Shown here one piece after another: positions 56,140 to 64,000 of a stretch of DNA of 64,000 nt. Location of the stretch: positions 620,001 through 684,000 of the forward strand of contig NZ_CP127915.1 of NCBI RefSeq assembly GCF_032823475.1, read 5' to 3'. Each line of letters begins with the position of its first letter. Within the stretch, counting starts at the first letter, position 1. The notes under the pieces were generated by a model, which worked only from the letters and a program-made list of their open reading frames with translations, was not told the DNA's origin and ran no database searches. The stretch is from Acinetobacter sp. SAAs474. Lineage in GTDB: Bacteria > Pseudomonadota > Gammaproteobacteria > Pseudomonadales > Moraxellaceae. The translations under genes and the position numbers were made by a program.

Positions 56140-56892
56140 ATGATGGCGTGCACAATCACCACACGTGAAATTCACTACACAGCAGCAGATGGTACAGAAT
56201 TAATTGGCTATTTTGCTGCACCTATCAACCAAATACCAGTTGCAGGTATTCTTGTTGCACCCGAATGGTGGGGACGTAATGAATATACAGAACAACGTGC
56301 ACGTGAGCTTGCAGCCCATGGTTATGCTGCCCTCGCAATTGATATGTATGGCAATAAAAAAGTGACATCGGTAGCAACTCAAGCCAATCAATGGATGACT
56401 GAAACATTTGCTCAGGCAGATACCATTGTATTAAGAGCATCTGCTGCACTAGAAGCTTTGGCGGCTCAAGATGAAGTTAATCCGGAAAAATTAGCTGCGA
56501 TTGGTTTTTGTTATGGTGGAAAGGTTATGCTCGATTTGGCACGATCTGGTGCACCATTAACTGCTGTTATTACATTTCATGCCAACTTATCGTCTCAAAT
56601 AGCTATACAAGAAGGACAAGTACACGCTGACATTCTCGTTTTACATGGCGAACAAGATAGTATGGTCTCACTGGATGATGTGGCACATTTTCATGCAGAA
56701 ATGGAGGCAGCCAAGGTGAAGCATGAAATCATTATTTTTGAAAATGCCAAACATGGCTTTAGTAATCCTTTAGCCGATGAACGTGCTCAAGCCAATCAGG
56801 TTGATTTAGCGTATAACGCCACAGCAGAACAACAAGGCCTAACTGCCATGTATACCCTTTTAGATCATTATTTTAAAGATTTTAAAGCTTAA
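56140..56892 (+). CDS. Dienelactone hydrolase family protein
   Basis: A 250-residue alpha/beta hydrolase. The nucleophile is Cys in GFCYGGKV, as in dienelactone hydrolases rather than Ser esterases. The acid is Asp in GEQDSMV and the His is in NAKHGFSNP. The N-terminus YTAADGTELIGYFAAP and APEWWGRNEY fit the family. A role in ring-cleavage product metabolism is possible, but many such proteins have other substrates. AAGGA precedes the first ATG pair. Confidence 0.9.
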   Translation: MMACTITTREIHYTAADGTELIGYFAAPINQIPVAGILVAPEWWGRNEYTEQRARELAAHGYAALAIDMYGNKKVTSVATQANQWMTETFAQADTIVLRASAALEALAAQDEVNPEKLAAIGFCYGGKVMLDLARSGAPLTAVITFHANLSSQIAIQEGQVHADILVLHGEQDSMVSLDDVAHFHAEMEAAKVKHEIIIFENAKHGFSNPLADERAQANQVDLAYNATAEQQGLTAMYTLLDHYFKDFKA

Positions 56893-56959
56893 TTAATATT
56901 CATAATAATATGATATTTACAATTTAAAATAGGTTATAAATTTAAATAAGGATAACATC

Positions 56960-57325
56960 ATGACAACAGATCAATGCCCATACTGCCACTACGACGAATA
57001 TGATGTCATTACGCAAAATGATTTTGGTGTGGTACTCCCTGAACCGAATGCATTATCAAAAGGCCATTGCGTGATTATTCCTATCCGTCATGTCAGCTCA
57101 TTCTTTGACATTACCGATAAAGAACGTAAAAGCTTAATGAGCTTATTAGAACTGGCACACAATGAATTAAAGTTACGCCATCAACCATCAGGTTTCCATG
57201 TGGGCTTTAACGATGGCAATATATTTGGTCATGTATCTGAACATGTACACATTCATATTATTCCACGATATGAAAATCAACAACTACAACTAGATGCGCG
57301 TTGGGGTATGACCAATCATCTTTAA
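56960..57325 (+). CDS. HIT family protein
   Basis: A 121-residue histidine-triad nucleotide hydrolase. The triad HVHIHIIPRY is near residues 95-104, and CPYCHYDEYDVI near the start adds a Cys pair that could bind zinc. FGVVLPEPNALSKGHCVIIPIRHV is the usual N-terminal strand block. Such proteins hydrolyse adenylated or dinucleoside polyphosphate substrates. A terminator lies after it at 57350. Confidence 0.93.
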   Translation: MTTDQCPYCHYDEYDVITQNDFGVVLPEPNALSKGHCVIIPIRHVSSFFDITDKERKSLMSLLELAHNELKLRHQPSGFHVGFNDGNIFGHVSEHVHIHIIPRYENQQLQLDARWGMTNHL

Positions 57326-57349
57326 TTCTAAGTGCTAAAATTACTTATT

Positions 57350-57373
57350 ATTGGTGCTTAGGCACCAATTTTT
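57350..57373 (+). terminator. Rho-independent terminator of the HIT gene
   Basis: ATTGGTGC / GCACCAAT with loop TTAG, then TTTTT. It lies 25 bp after the stop codon. Confidence 0.88.
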
Positions 57374-57477
57374 ACATGGATCAACCTAAAAAATAGTTCC
57401 TATAATCTCAGAATATTCAACAAAATTTGCTTGAAGCCATTAAGCTATACATGATCTTTATTTTTTTTCACAACAGT

Positions 57478-58512
57478 ATGTCAGCATTTTCTTTTTCACA
57501 CGCCTTATTATCTTGGTTTGATCAACACGGTCGGCATGACCTTCCTTGGCAAGTCGCTAATGATCCCTATAAAGTTTGGGTATCTGAAATTATGCTGCAA
57601 CAAACCCAAGTGAAAACAGTACTCAACTATTTTGAGCGTTTTATTGACCGGTTTCCAACAGTACAAAGTTTGGGGCGGGCATCATGGGATGAAGTTGCTC
57701 CCTATTGGGCAGGTTTAGGCTATTACGCTCGCGCCAGAAATCTCCATAAAGCTGCAGGTATTGTGACACAACAAGGTGACTTTCCTCAAACACTTGAACA
57801 ATGGATGGCATTGCCTGGAATAGGCCGCTCGACTGCAGGTGCGCTTATGTCTTTGGGTTTACGTCAATATGGCGTCATCATGGATGGCAATGTCAAACGT
57901 GTACTGTCACGTTTTTTTGCAATTGAAGATGATCTATCCAAACCTATTCATGAGCGAGCAATGTGGAAATTAGCAAGTTCACTTTGTCCAATTGAACGGA
58001 ATCATGATTATACTCAAGCAATTATGGATTTAGGTGCCACTATTTGTACCCCCAAAAAACCATTATGTTTATATTGTCCCATGCAGTCACAATGTAAAGC
58101 CCATCAGCAAGGCTTAGAAACTGAATTACCTTTTAAAAAGGCAAAAAAACCGATTCCAATCAAATATGGCAAAGTGTTATTGCTACAGTGTCAAGAGCAA
58201 TGGCTATGGCAACAGCGTCCTGCGAGTGGATTATGGGGTGGATTATGGTGCTTACCCATTATTGAAGATGAACAGCTTTTTCAACAATATTGTCAGTCTT
58301 TAAATTTACTCACCGTCAAACAGTGCGTTAAAATTTCACATAGCTTCACACATTTTACTTGGCTATTAGAAGCCATATGTTTTGATGTCGATCCAGATCA
58401 ATTGGCATATTTATCGCTTGAACTTGATGCGAAATGGCTTAAACCACAATATGCACTTGATTTAGGTATTCCAACTGCCATGAAAAAATTGATCTGTGCT
58501 ATCCAGTTATGA
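57478..58512 (+). CDS. mutY: A/G-specific adenine glycosylase
   Basis: A 344-residue DNA repair enzyme that removes adenine paired with 8-oxoguanine. The HhH-GPD core shows LPWQ, EIMLQQTQVKTV with the catalytic Glu, LPGIGRSTAGALMS and GVIMDGNVKRVLSR with the catalytic Asp. The [4Fe-4S] ligands are CTPKKPLCLYCPMQSQC. A C-terminal NUDIX-like domain (RPASGLWGGLWCLP) recognises 8-oxoG. ATG 57478 is chosen; the frame extends 17 hydrophobic codons upstream without conservation. Confidence 0.95.
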   Translation: MSAFSFSHALLSWFDQHGRHDLPWQVANDPYKVWVSEIMLQQTQVKTVLNYFERFIDRFPTVQSLGRASWDEVAPYWAGLGYYARARNLHKAAGIVTQQGDFPQTLEQWMALPGIGRSTAGALMSLGLRQYGVIMDGNVKRVLSRFFAIEDDLSKPIHERAMWKLASSLCPIERNHDYTQAIMDLGATICTPKKPLCLYCPMQSQCKAHQQGLETELPFKKAKKPIPIKYGKVLLLQCQEQWLWQQRPASGLWGGLWCLPIIEDEQLFQQYCQSLNLLTVKQCVKISHSFTHFTWLLEAICFDVDPDQLAYLSLELDAKWLKPQYALDLGIPTAMKKLICAIQL

Positions 58513-58604
58513 CATAGTCAATAGATTAAAACGAGACACATATAAAATCAGGTCATTTTGTTGATCTGGTTCAATTGCAACAACAATAATGATTGGAATA
58601 GAAT

Positions 58605-59150
58605 ATGCTGCGTCCTCCTTTAACTATCATGTTTTTATTCACTTTCTGTATACTCATTCTTTCTGCATGTTCTACGACACCTAAAAAATCATCTGCCCCA
58701 CTACCAGCAGCACAAGTCAAAAGATTAACTGAGATGTCACTCGATCGTCAGTTACCCATTCCTGTTCACGGTGTAAATAGACAAAATTTGAGTGATACTT
58801 GGGGTGCATCACGTAGTCGTGGACGCCTACATGAAGGCATTGACATCATGGCGCCACGCGGAACAAAAGTATTCAGTGCAACAGAAGGGCTTATTGTAGA
58901 CTTACGTAATAATAATTTGGGTGGTAAAGTAATTTGGATAATGGGGCCAGGACCTAGCTGGCATTACTATGCCCATCTTGATGGGCATAAACGTGGACTA
59001 CAAGTCGGTGATTATGTCAAAAAAGGCCAGTTTATCGGCTATGTTGGCAATACTGGAAATGCACGTCATACAGCTCCTCATTTACATTATGGTCTTTATT
59101 TGCAAGGTAAAGGTCGTGGTGTAGTGAATCCCTATCCTTATTTACGCTAA
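58605..59150 (+). CDS. M23 family metallopeptidase lipoprotein
   Basis: A 181-residue protein with signal peptide and lipobox LILSACS. The LytM domain (residues about 65-180) has the zinc motifs RLHEGIDIMAPRGT (H-x3-D) and HTAPHLHYGLY (H-x-H). Such enzymes cleave peptidoglycan cross-links, or in EnvC/NlpD-like cases activate amidases when the site is degenerate. Here the metal ligands look complete. It is followed 16 bp later by a small conserved gene. Confidence 0.9.
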   Translation: MLRPPLTIMFLFTFCILILSACSTTPKKSSAPLPAAQVKRLTEMSLDRQLPIPVHGVNRQNLSDTWGASRSRGRLHEGIDIMAPRGTKVFSATEGLIVDLRNNNLGGKVIWIMGPGPSWHYYAHLDGHKRGLQVGDYVKKGQFIGYVGNTGNARHTAPHLHYGLYLQGKGRGVVNPYPYLR

Positions 59151-59166
59151 TTTATAGGAACGATAC

Positions 59167-59412
59167 ATGTCAGAAGTTTTGATCGACCGTCTGGTTGAGT
59201 TTGCAGAATCAGGTAATCAACAGAAAATAGTACTGCATGAAACAGTCTATCAGGGTTGGATCATGGAAATTACCGATACAGCATTACTGATCAGTACCGG
59301 CTATTCAGATAAAGTGGGTAAAGATCATTGGATTGATTTTGCTGATCTGATCCAAGCACAACTTTATTACTGGAATAATATCGATCACCAATGGCAATCA
59401 TTTGATTTATAA
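59167..59412 (+). CDS. Hypothetical 81-aa protein
   Basis: A short, mostly beta-strand-like protein: VLHETVYQGWIMEITDTALLIST, then KVGKDHWIDFADLIQAQLYYW. This outline looks like a small Sm/SH3-like barrel, but no family is certain. AGGA precedes the ATG. It sits between the M23 lipoprotein (16 bp) and tag (23 bp), suggesting an operon. Confidence 0.7.
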   Translation: MSEVLIDRLVEFAESGNQQKIVLHETVYQGWIMEITDTALLISTGYSDKVGKDHWIDFADLIQAQLYYWNNIDHQWQSFDL

Positions 59413-59435
59413 TTCATGATGATAGGAGCATCAAA

Positions 59436-59996
59436 ATGACGATTATACGCTGTGGCTGGTGCTCTGATGATCCAGTCTACCAACATTATCATGATCATGA
59501 ATGGGGTCAACCTAGCTATGATGAAGCACATTTATTTGAAATGTTATGTTTAGAAGGACAACAGGCTGGATTATCTTGGATTACCGTATTAAAAAAAAGA
59601 CCTGCATATCATCAACATTTTTTTCAGTATGATATTCAAGAAATTGCACTATTTACAGACGAGATGATTCAGCTCAAACTAAAGGATGCTGCCCTAATTC
59701 GCCATATCGGAAAATTATCCGCTATTCGAGATAATGCTATTGCGTGGCAAAAGCTTAAACAACAAGGGATAAATGTCAGTGAATGGTTATGGGGATTTGT
59801 TGACCATCAGAGGCAGCATCATGATGTTGTCAATTATCGAGAGGCTCCAGCACAAACACCACAAAGTCAACAGATGTCTAAAATACTCAAAAAAAATGGC
59901 TTTCGTTTTGTTGGTCCAACAACCTGCTATGCATTTATGCAAGCTGTGGGCATGGTTAATGATCATGAAAATCACTGCCATTTTAAAACTTTATAA
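59436..59996 (+). CDS. tag: DNA-3-methyladenine glycosylase I
   Basis: A 186-residue base-excision repair enzyme. The zinc ligands are visible as Cys in RCGWCSDDP, His in YHDHEWGQP, and the C-terminal pair in NDHENHCHF. LFEMLCLEGQQAGLSWITVLKKRPAYHQHF is the core signature. It excises 3-methyladenine from alkylated DNA. GGAG lies before the ATG. Length is normal for Tag. Confidence 0.95.
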   Translation: MTIIRCGWCSDDPVYQHYHDHEWGQPSYDEAHLFEMLCLEGQQAGLSWITVLKKRPAYHQHFFQYDIQEIALFTDEMIQLKLKDAALIRHIGKLSAIRDNAIAWQKLKQQGINVSEWLWGFVDHQRQHHDVVNYREAPAQTPQSQQMSKILKKNGFRFVGPTTCYAFMQAVGMVNDHENHCHFKTL

Positions 59997-60183
59997 ACCA
60001 GATATCGTCTTTAGTCGCGTTTGGATCCCATTCGATTATATTTAGTTTAATCTGATTATCGCGATGATCATTGAGTCTAAAACCATTCTAATCATGTATT
60101 TGATCACCTATATGAGTGAAATAACCAAATATTGCAAAAGCCATGATCAATCTATTTTGATCGAAATATGAAAAGAGATCAGC

Positions 60184-61209
60184 ATGTCAAACACTATTAT
60201 TTCTGCTTATGCAGCGCTACAACCAGGTGCTTCACTTGTGCCTTATCAATTTGATGCAGGCGAATTACAGCCACATCAAGTTGAAGTAAAAGTTGAATAT
60301 TGTGGGTTATGTCACTCCGATATTTCTGTGATTAATAATGATTGGCACAACTCAATTTATCCAGTGATTGCTGGTCATGAAATCATTGGCACAATCACAC
60401 AATTAGGTACAGAAGCAAAAGGCTTAAAAATCGGTCAACGGGTGGGTATCGGCTGGACAGCAGAAAGCTGCCAATACTGTCATGCATGTATTTCAGGTCA
60501 TGCTGTACAATGTAGTGGTACATCTATCGCCACAATCGTTGGTCATGCAGGAGGATTTGCAAATAAAGTCCGTGCTGGATGGCAATGGATTATTCCTCTT
60601 CCGGATGATCTTGCAGCTGAAAGTGCAGGTCCTTTACTGTGCGGTGGCATTACCGTTTTTGATCCTATACTTAAACATCAGATTCAGGCAATTCATCATG
60701 TTGGTGTCATTGGTATTGGCGGTTTAGGTCATATTGCGATTAAATTACTTAAGGCATGGGGCTGTGAAATCACTGCATTTACATCAAATTTAGATAAAAC
60801 TGCAGAATTAAAAGCAATGGGAGCAGATCATGTCATTGATAGTCATGATCGCGAAGCAATCAAAATGCAACATGGTAAGTTTGATCTTTTATTGAGTACA
60901 GTCAATGTAAGTCTGGATTGGAAGGCCTATTTAGCAACTCTAGCACCTGAAGGCACATTACATATGCTAGGTTTAGTCCTTGAACCCATGTCTATTGCAG
61001 CAGGTCACCTCATTGGTGGTGCAAAATCAGTCTCAGGCTCAGCCACTGGTTCGCCAGCAGCGCTAAGACAATTATTACAATTTGCAGCACGTAAAAATAT
61101 TGCCCCCACCATCGAAATGTTTCCCATGTCAAAAATTAATGAGGCGATTCAACGCTTAGAATCAGGACAAGCACGTTATCGTATTGTTCTTCAAGCAGAT
61201 TTCACATAA
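60184..61209 (+). CDS. Zinc-dependent alcohol dehydrogenase, cinnamyl alcohol type
   Basis: A 341-residue MDR-family enzyme. Catalytic zinc site: Cys in YCGLCHSD and GHEIIGTI. Structural zinc site: CQYCHACISGHAVQC. NAD(P) site: GVIGIGGLGHIAIKL. The organisation matches YahK/CAD-type NADP-dependent aldehyde reductases. The natural substrate is not known. The 3' end overlaps the convergent MocR gene by 19 bp. Confidence 0.92.
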   Translation: MSNTIISAYAALQPGASLVPYQFDAGELQPHQVEVKVEYCGLCHSDISVINNDWHNSIYPVIAGHEIIGTITQLGTEAKGLKIGQRVGIGWTAESCQYCHACISGHAVQCSGTSIATIVGHAGGFANKVRAGWQWIIPLPDDLAAESAGPLLCGGITVFDPILKHQIQAIHHVGVIGIGGLGHIAIKLLKAWGCEITAFTSNLDKTAELKAMGADHVIDSHDREAIKMQHGKFDLLLSTVNVSLDWKAYLATLAPEGTLHMLGLVLEPMSIAAGHLIGGAKSVSGSATGSPAALRQLLQFAARKNIAPTIEMFPMSKINEAIQRLESGQARYRIVLQADFT

Positions 61210-62627
61210 TGCTGTAATTCCATTCGCGTCCAATCTGCTAAAGTATCAATTGCTTGGCAGATTTTTTTAGACAATGCATGTCCCGTATTTAATCGAATAC
61301 AATTGTTATATTTTTCATCTTCACCAAAAACAATGCCAGGTACAATATTAATTCCTTGAGATTGTGCATAACGATACATTTTCAAGCTATCCAGCACGGC
61401 TGGAAATTGTAGCCATAAAAAATAGCCGCCTTGTGGCTGAGTTAATCTTAATTCCACATCATAAAAAGATTGAATAATATACTGTCGATATTGTTCAACT
61501 TGTCGCAATAAAATCGGCTGTAATTGTGCTAAATATTCTCGATAAGCACGTGAATGAATTAAATCAGCCAGTCCGAGTTGTAATGGTGTATTGACCGTTA
61601 TATTATAATTTAACATTTTGGTTTTAAGGTGCTGTAATCTTGAACTGATACAGAACCATCCAACACGATATGCCGGTGATAAAGATTTAGATACTGAACC
61701 ACAATACATCACAAAGCCTGCCTCATCCCAATGACGAATAGGTAAAGGCCGTCTTGAACCAAAATAACATTCAGCAAAAATATCATCTTCAATCACATAA
61801 CATTGATACTGCTGCGCCAATTCAGCAATACGCTGTTTTTCAATATTTGTTAAACAGTATCCTAACGGATTTTGGTAATTTGCAGTCAGTAGACATACTT
61901 TTGCACCGGAATAACACATTTCATGTTCTAAACGACATAAATCAAAACCCTCGTGTGAGGTCGGTATTTCAACAATTTTACGTTTTAAAGTGGCTAAAAG
62001 CTGTCGTTGTCCATTAAAGTGTGGCGTAGGAACAATAATACTCTCACCTTGCTCTGTTAATGTCTGAATAACAACCGCTAAGGCCGGTATACATCCATTA
62101 CTAATGAAAATATCATCTGATGCAATAAATAGCCCATCTTCAGCCCAATGCTGTACTAAAGCCTCACGTAGACGAAGATGTCCCTGTGGATGATTATATA
62201 AAAAATCTTCAGGTTGACTATGTTTTAATGCACGCTGTAATGAACGACGCATTGCCTGCATTGGCATAAGGTCGGGTGAAAGTTGAATTGCGCCTAAATG
62301 AATGAGTGGTGTCTGAATAGAGGCTTGCTGAATCTCGATTTGTAATTCTAAATTTGAGACTTCACGTGCATGAGATGCAAAATCATGATGCTGTGGTACA
62401 TCAATCTGTCCAACATTATGACGTTGTACAAAATAACCAATTTTAGGTTTTACTATAATTAAACCTTGTGCTTCCAATAATTCATAACAACTTTTTGCTG
62501 TATTTAAACTGACTTGATGTTGTTGTGCAAAATTTCGCAATGAACTTAAACGTTGACCGACCACTAACTCACCCCGATATATTTTCTGGCTAAGCTGTGC
62601 AGCAAGTTTTTGATACTGAAATACCAC
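61191..62627 (-). CDS. MocR-type GntR/aminotransferase fusion regulator
   Basis: A 478-residue protein. The N-terminal GntR winged helix (residues about 1-70: LSQKIYRGELVVGQRLSSLRNFAQQHQVSLNTAKSCYELLEAQGLI) is joined to a class I aminotransferase domain with NYQNPLGYCL and the PLP Lys in GSVSKSLSPAYRVGW. MocR regulators bind PLP or amino compounds and often control PLP, GABA or efflux genes. The start seems to be GTG at 62627. Convergent with the alcohol dehydrogenase; divergent from a small lipoprotein gene. Confidence 0.92.
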   Translation of the reverse strand: MVFQYQKLAAQLSQKIYRGELVVGQRLSSLRNFAQQHQVSLNTAKSCYELLEAQGLIIVKPKIGYFVQRHNVGQIDVPQHHDFASHAREVSNLELQIEIQQASIQTPLIHLGAIQLSPDLMPMQAMRRSLQRALKHSQPEDFLYNHPQGHLRLREALVQHWAEDGLFIASDDIFISNGCIPALAVVIQTLTEQGESIIVPTPHFNGQRQLLATLKRKIVEIPTSHEGFDLCRLEHEMCYSGAKVCLLTANYQNPLGYCLTNIEKQRIAELAQQYQCYVIEDDIFAECYFGSRRPLPIRHWDEAGFVMYCGSVSKSLSPAYRVGWFCISSRLQHLKTKMLNYNITVNTPLQLGLADLIHSRAYREYLAQLQPILLRQVEQYRQYIIQSFYDVELRLTQPQGGYFLWLQFPAVLDSLKMYRYAQSQGINIVPGIVFGEDEKYNNCIRLNTGHALSKKICQAIDTLADWTRMELQHYVKSA

Positions 62628-62720
62628 CCGTCTGTACCTATTTTTTAAAATGATGTGTATCTGTACTCAAATTACAACTGATTTTATGCTCTGCGTATAG
62701 TGTTAAAGAGAATTTTTATT

Positions 62721-63077
62721 GTGAAACTCATGCTTATTTTCATGATGACATTGGTCATCAGTGCATGTCATCCAATCCAAAATGACGTTCAACAGCATCA
62801 ATCTCACTTTATTTGCCAAGCACTCATTCACGGCTATTTAAAAGCGCAGCACTTGGGGGAATATGAAGTTCATCAGCAAACAAATCAGCTTAATCGTATC
62901 AACTATGTCTATCAAAAACCGACGACTTCGGGCTTAGTATTGGGAATTCCACCTTTACAGCAAATCAAATTTGAATGTCGTCAATCTTCTCAACATCAGT
63001 ATCAAGTTTTCCTAATTGAACCATCTTTGGCTAAAACTGCAGTGTTATATTTTAATGCTACCAATAACATCAAATAA
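62721..63077 (+). CDS. Hypothetical lipoprotein
   Basis: A 118-residue protein with a lipoprotein signal (LMLIFMMTLVISACHP). The mature part is polar with Gln/His-rich segments and no domain that I recognise. GTG 62721 is used because it follows AGAGAA by a plausible distance; GTG 62700 and ATG 62730 are alternatives. It has its own hairpin terminator at 63087. Confidence 0.65.
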   Translation: MKLMLIFMMTLVISACHPIQNDVQQHQSHFICQALIHGYLKAQHLGEYEVHQQTNQLNRINYVYQKPTTSGLVLGIPPLQQIKFECRQSSQHQYQVFLIEPSLAKTAVLYFNATNNIK

Positions 63078-63086
63078 TTGTAGTTC

Positions 63087-63119
63087 ATCAAGCTAAAAAA
63101 TTGGATTTTTTAGCTTGAT
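63087..63119 (+). terminator. Hairpin terminator after the lipoprotein gene
   Basis: A 14-bp stem, ATCAAGCTAAAAAA / TTTTTTAGCTTGAT, with a 5-nt loop. The A- and T-runs in the stem can serve transcription from either side. Confidence 0.75.
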
Positions 63120-63308
63120 TGCGATGGTAAATATATACTGTTTATTGTATAAAAAATGTTTTATATATTTAGTGTATTCTAGAATAAAATCAATGATGAG
63201 AATATAGTGGATACATTCTTGAGTAAGCTTCAAATGAAGCATGTTCAATTGGAAAAGTCTGCTAAAATGCACAATGACTTTTTAATTAAAATGAATTTGG
63301 AAAAACCT

Positions 63309-64000
63309 AATGAGTAAAGCCTTACCCATCGCTGTTGCTATCATTTTAGGCGGTGCTGCACTTGTTCCTGTTTATTATGCGACTCAACATCCAGCAACGC
63401 AAACAACAACAGTGCCTGCGAATGCATCGTCTGTTGAAAAAATTAGTTATGCTCTTGGCTATGAGGTTGCAAATCAAACACCTCCTGAATTAGACATCAA
63501 TAGTTTTGTCACAGGTGTCCGTGCAGGCCATGCCAAAGAAAAACCGGCTTATACTGAAGAAGAACTACAAAAGGCTTTTGAACAATTCCAAAAAGAACTT
63601 CAAGAAAAACAAGCCACTGAAACTAAAAAAGTTCAGTCTGAAAATAATTCCTTCTTGGAAAAAAATAAAACTCAACCTGGCGTAAAAACAACAGCTTCAG
63701 GTTTACAGTATAAAATTACCAAAGAAGGCACAGGTAAATCACCGACTCCAACCTCAATGGTTAAAGTACACTACACTGGAAAATTGGTTGATGGTAAGGT
63801 TTTTGATAGTTCAGTATCACGTGGTGAACCGATTGACTTCCCATTAAATCAAGTTATTCCTGGCTGGACTGAAGGCTTACAATTAATGAAAGAAGGTGGT
63901 AAGGCAACATTTTATATTCCAGCCAATCTGGCTTATGGACCACAAGGTGTTCCAGGTACGATTCCACCAAATAGTACTCTTATTTTTGATGTTGAATTAC
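63309..64000 (+). CDS. FKBP-type peptidyl-prolyl isomerase, partial
   Basis: The first 230 or so residues of an FkpA/Mip-like protein; the C-terminus is outside the window. A hydrophobic N-terminal segment ([19 protein letters not shown]) suggests export or membrane anchoring. An N-terminal dimerisation domain ([19 protein letters not shown] to ELQEKQATE) follows. The FKBP domain has [35 protein letters not shown] and AYGPQG. It assists folding of envelope proteins. Confidence 0.92.

Overview
The window looks like an Acinetobacter chromosome. The base composition is AT-rich. The gene content fits the genus: a MopR-controlled mop phenol hydroxylase operon next to catechol 1,2-dioxygenase, a dapA-BamC-like lipoprotein-purC block, an FMN riboswitch before ribB, and a cyanide-insensitive type bd oxidase. 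The genus call rests on recognised protein families, not on a database search.

Layout. Positions 1-1850 are chromosomal core: a partial Gly-rich lipoprotein, a small membrane protein, bolA and two identical tRNA-Gly(GCC) genes with a terminator. About 1850-19770 is a mosaic genomic island lying between the tRNA-Gly pair and mopR. Its left arm carries a Cro/CI-type regulator, an excisionase-like protein, a tyrosine integrase, a small protein, a DUF1376-like protein and a DnaC-like helicase loader. An intact IS3-family element follows; its right end truncates a probable dptG gene, behind an intact dptF (DNA phosphorothioation-dependent restriction). No dptH or dnd genes are present. Next is a tightly coupled operon of an unknown 223-aa protein and two very large atypical tyrosine recombinases. 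The second recombinase is cut by one in-frame TAG codon. The island ends with toxin-antitoxin material at several stages of decay: an orphan Xre/ParS-type antitoxin, a frameshifted Xre gene, an intact hipBA-like pair, and a broken hipA start beside an IS3-family transposase tail.

Positions 19791-28633 are a phenol catabolic cluster. MopR (sigma-54 activator) is divergent from mopKLMNOP, catA and a MetA-type outer-membrane protein. A -24/-12 promoter and two 16-bp palindromes 32 bp apart lie in the control region. Phenol is hydroxylated to catechol, which CatA opens to cis,cis-muconate. Then come a trimethylamine-monooxygenase-like FMO, riboswitch-ribB, an mmsA-like dehydrogenase with an MHS transporter and a divergent PAS-LuxR regulator, and a chaperone-usher pilus operon (36902-41878) with a strongly AT-rich upstream region and a divergent 102-aa pilin-like protein.

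Positions 43793-49515 hold a bd oxidase operon with a 35-aa DUF2474-type protein, a His-rich DUF2946 protein, and a sulfur module (MBL persulfide-dioxygenase-like protein, two YeeE/YedE halves, divergent BigR-like ArsR regulator). Positions 50134-64000 are housekeeping: dapA, BamC-like, purC, rarA, mutY, tag, a HIT protein, a dienelactone hydrolase, an M23 lipoprotein, an alcohol dehydrogenase, a MocR regulator and a partial FKBP isomerase. A candidate plus-strand small RNA with its own promoter and terminators lies between purC and rarA.

The items most worth following up are the amber-split recombinase operon, the IS-truncated phosphorothioation restriction locus, the candidate small RNA and the mini-pilin.
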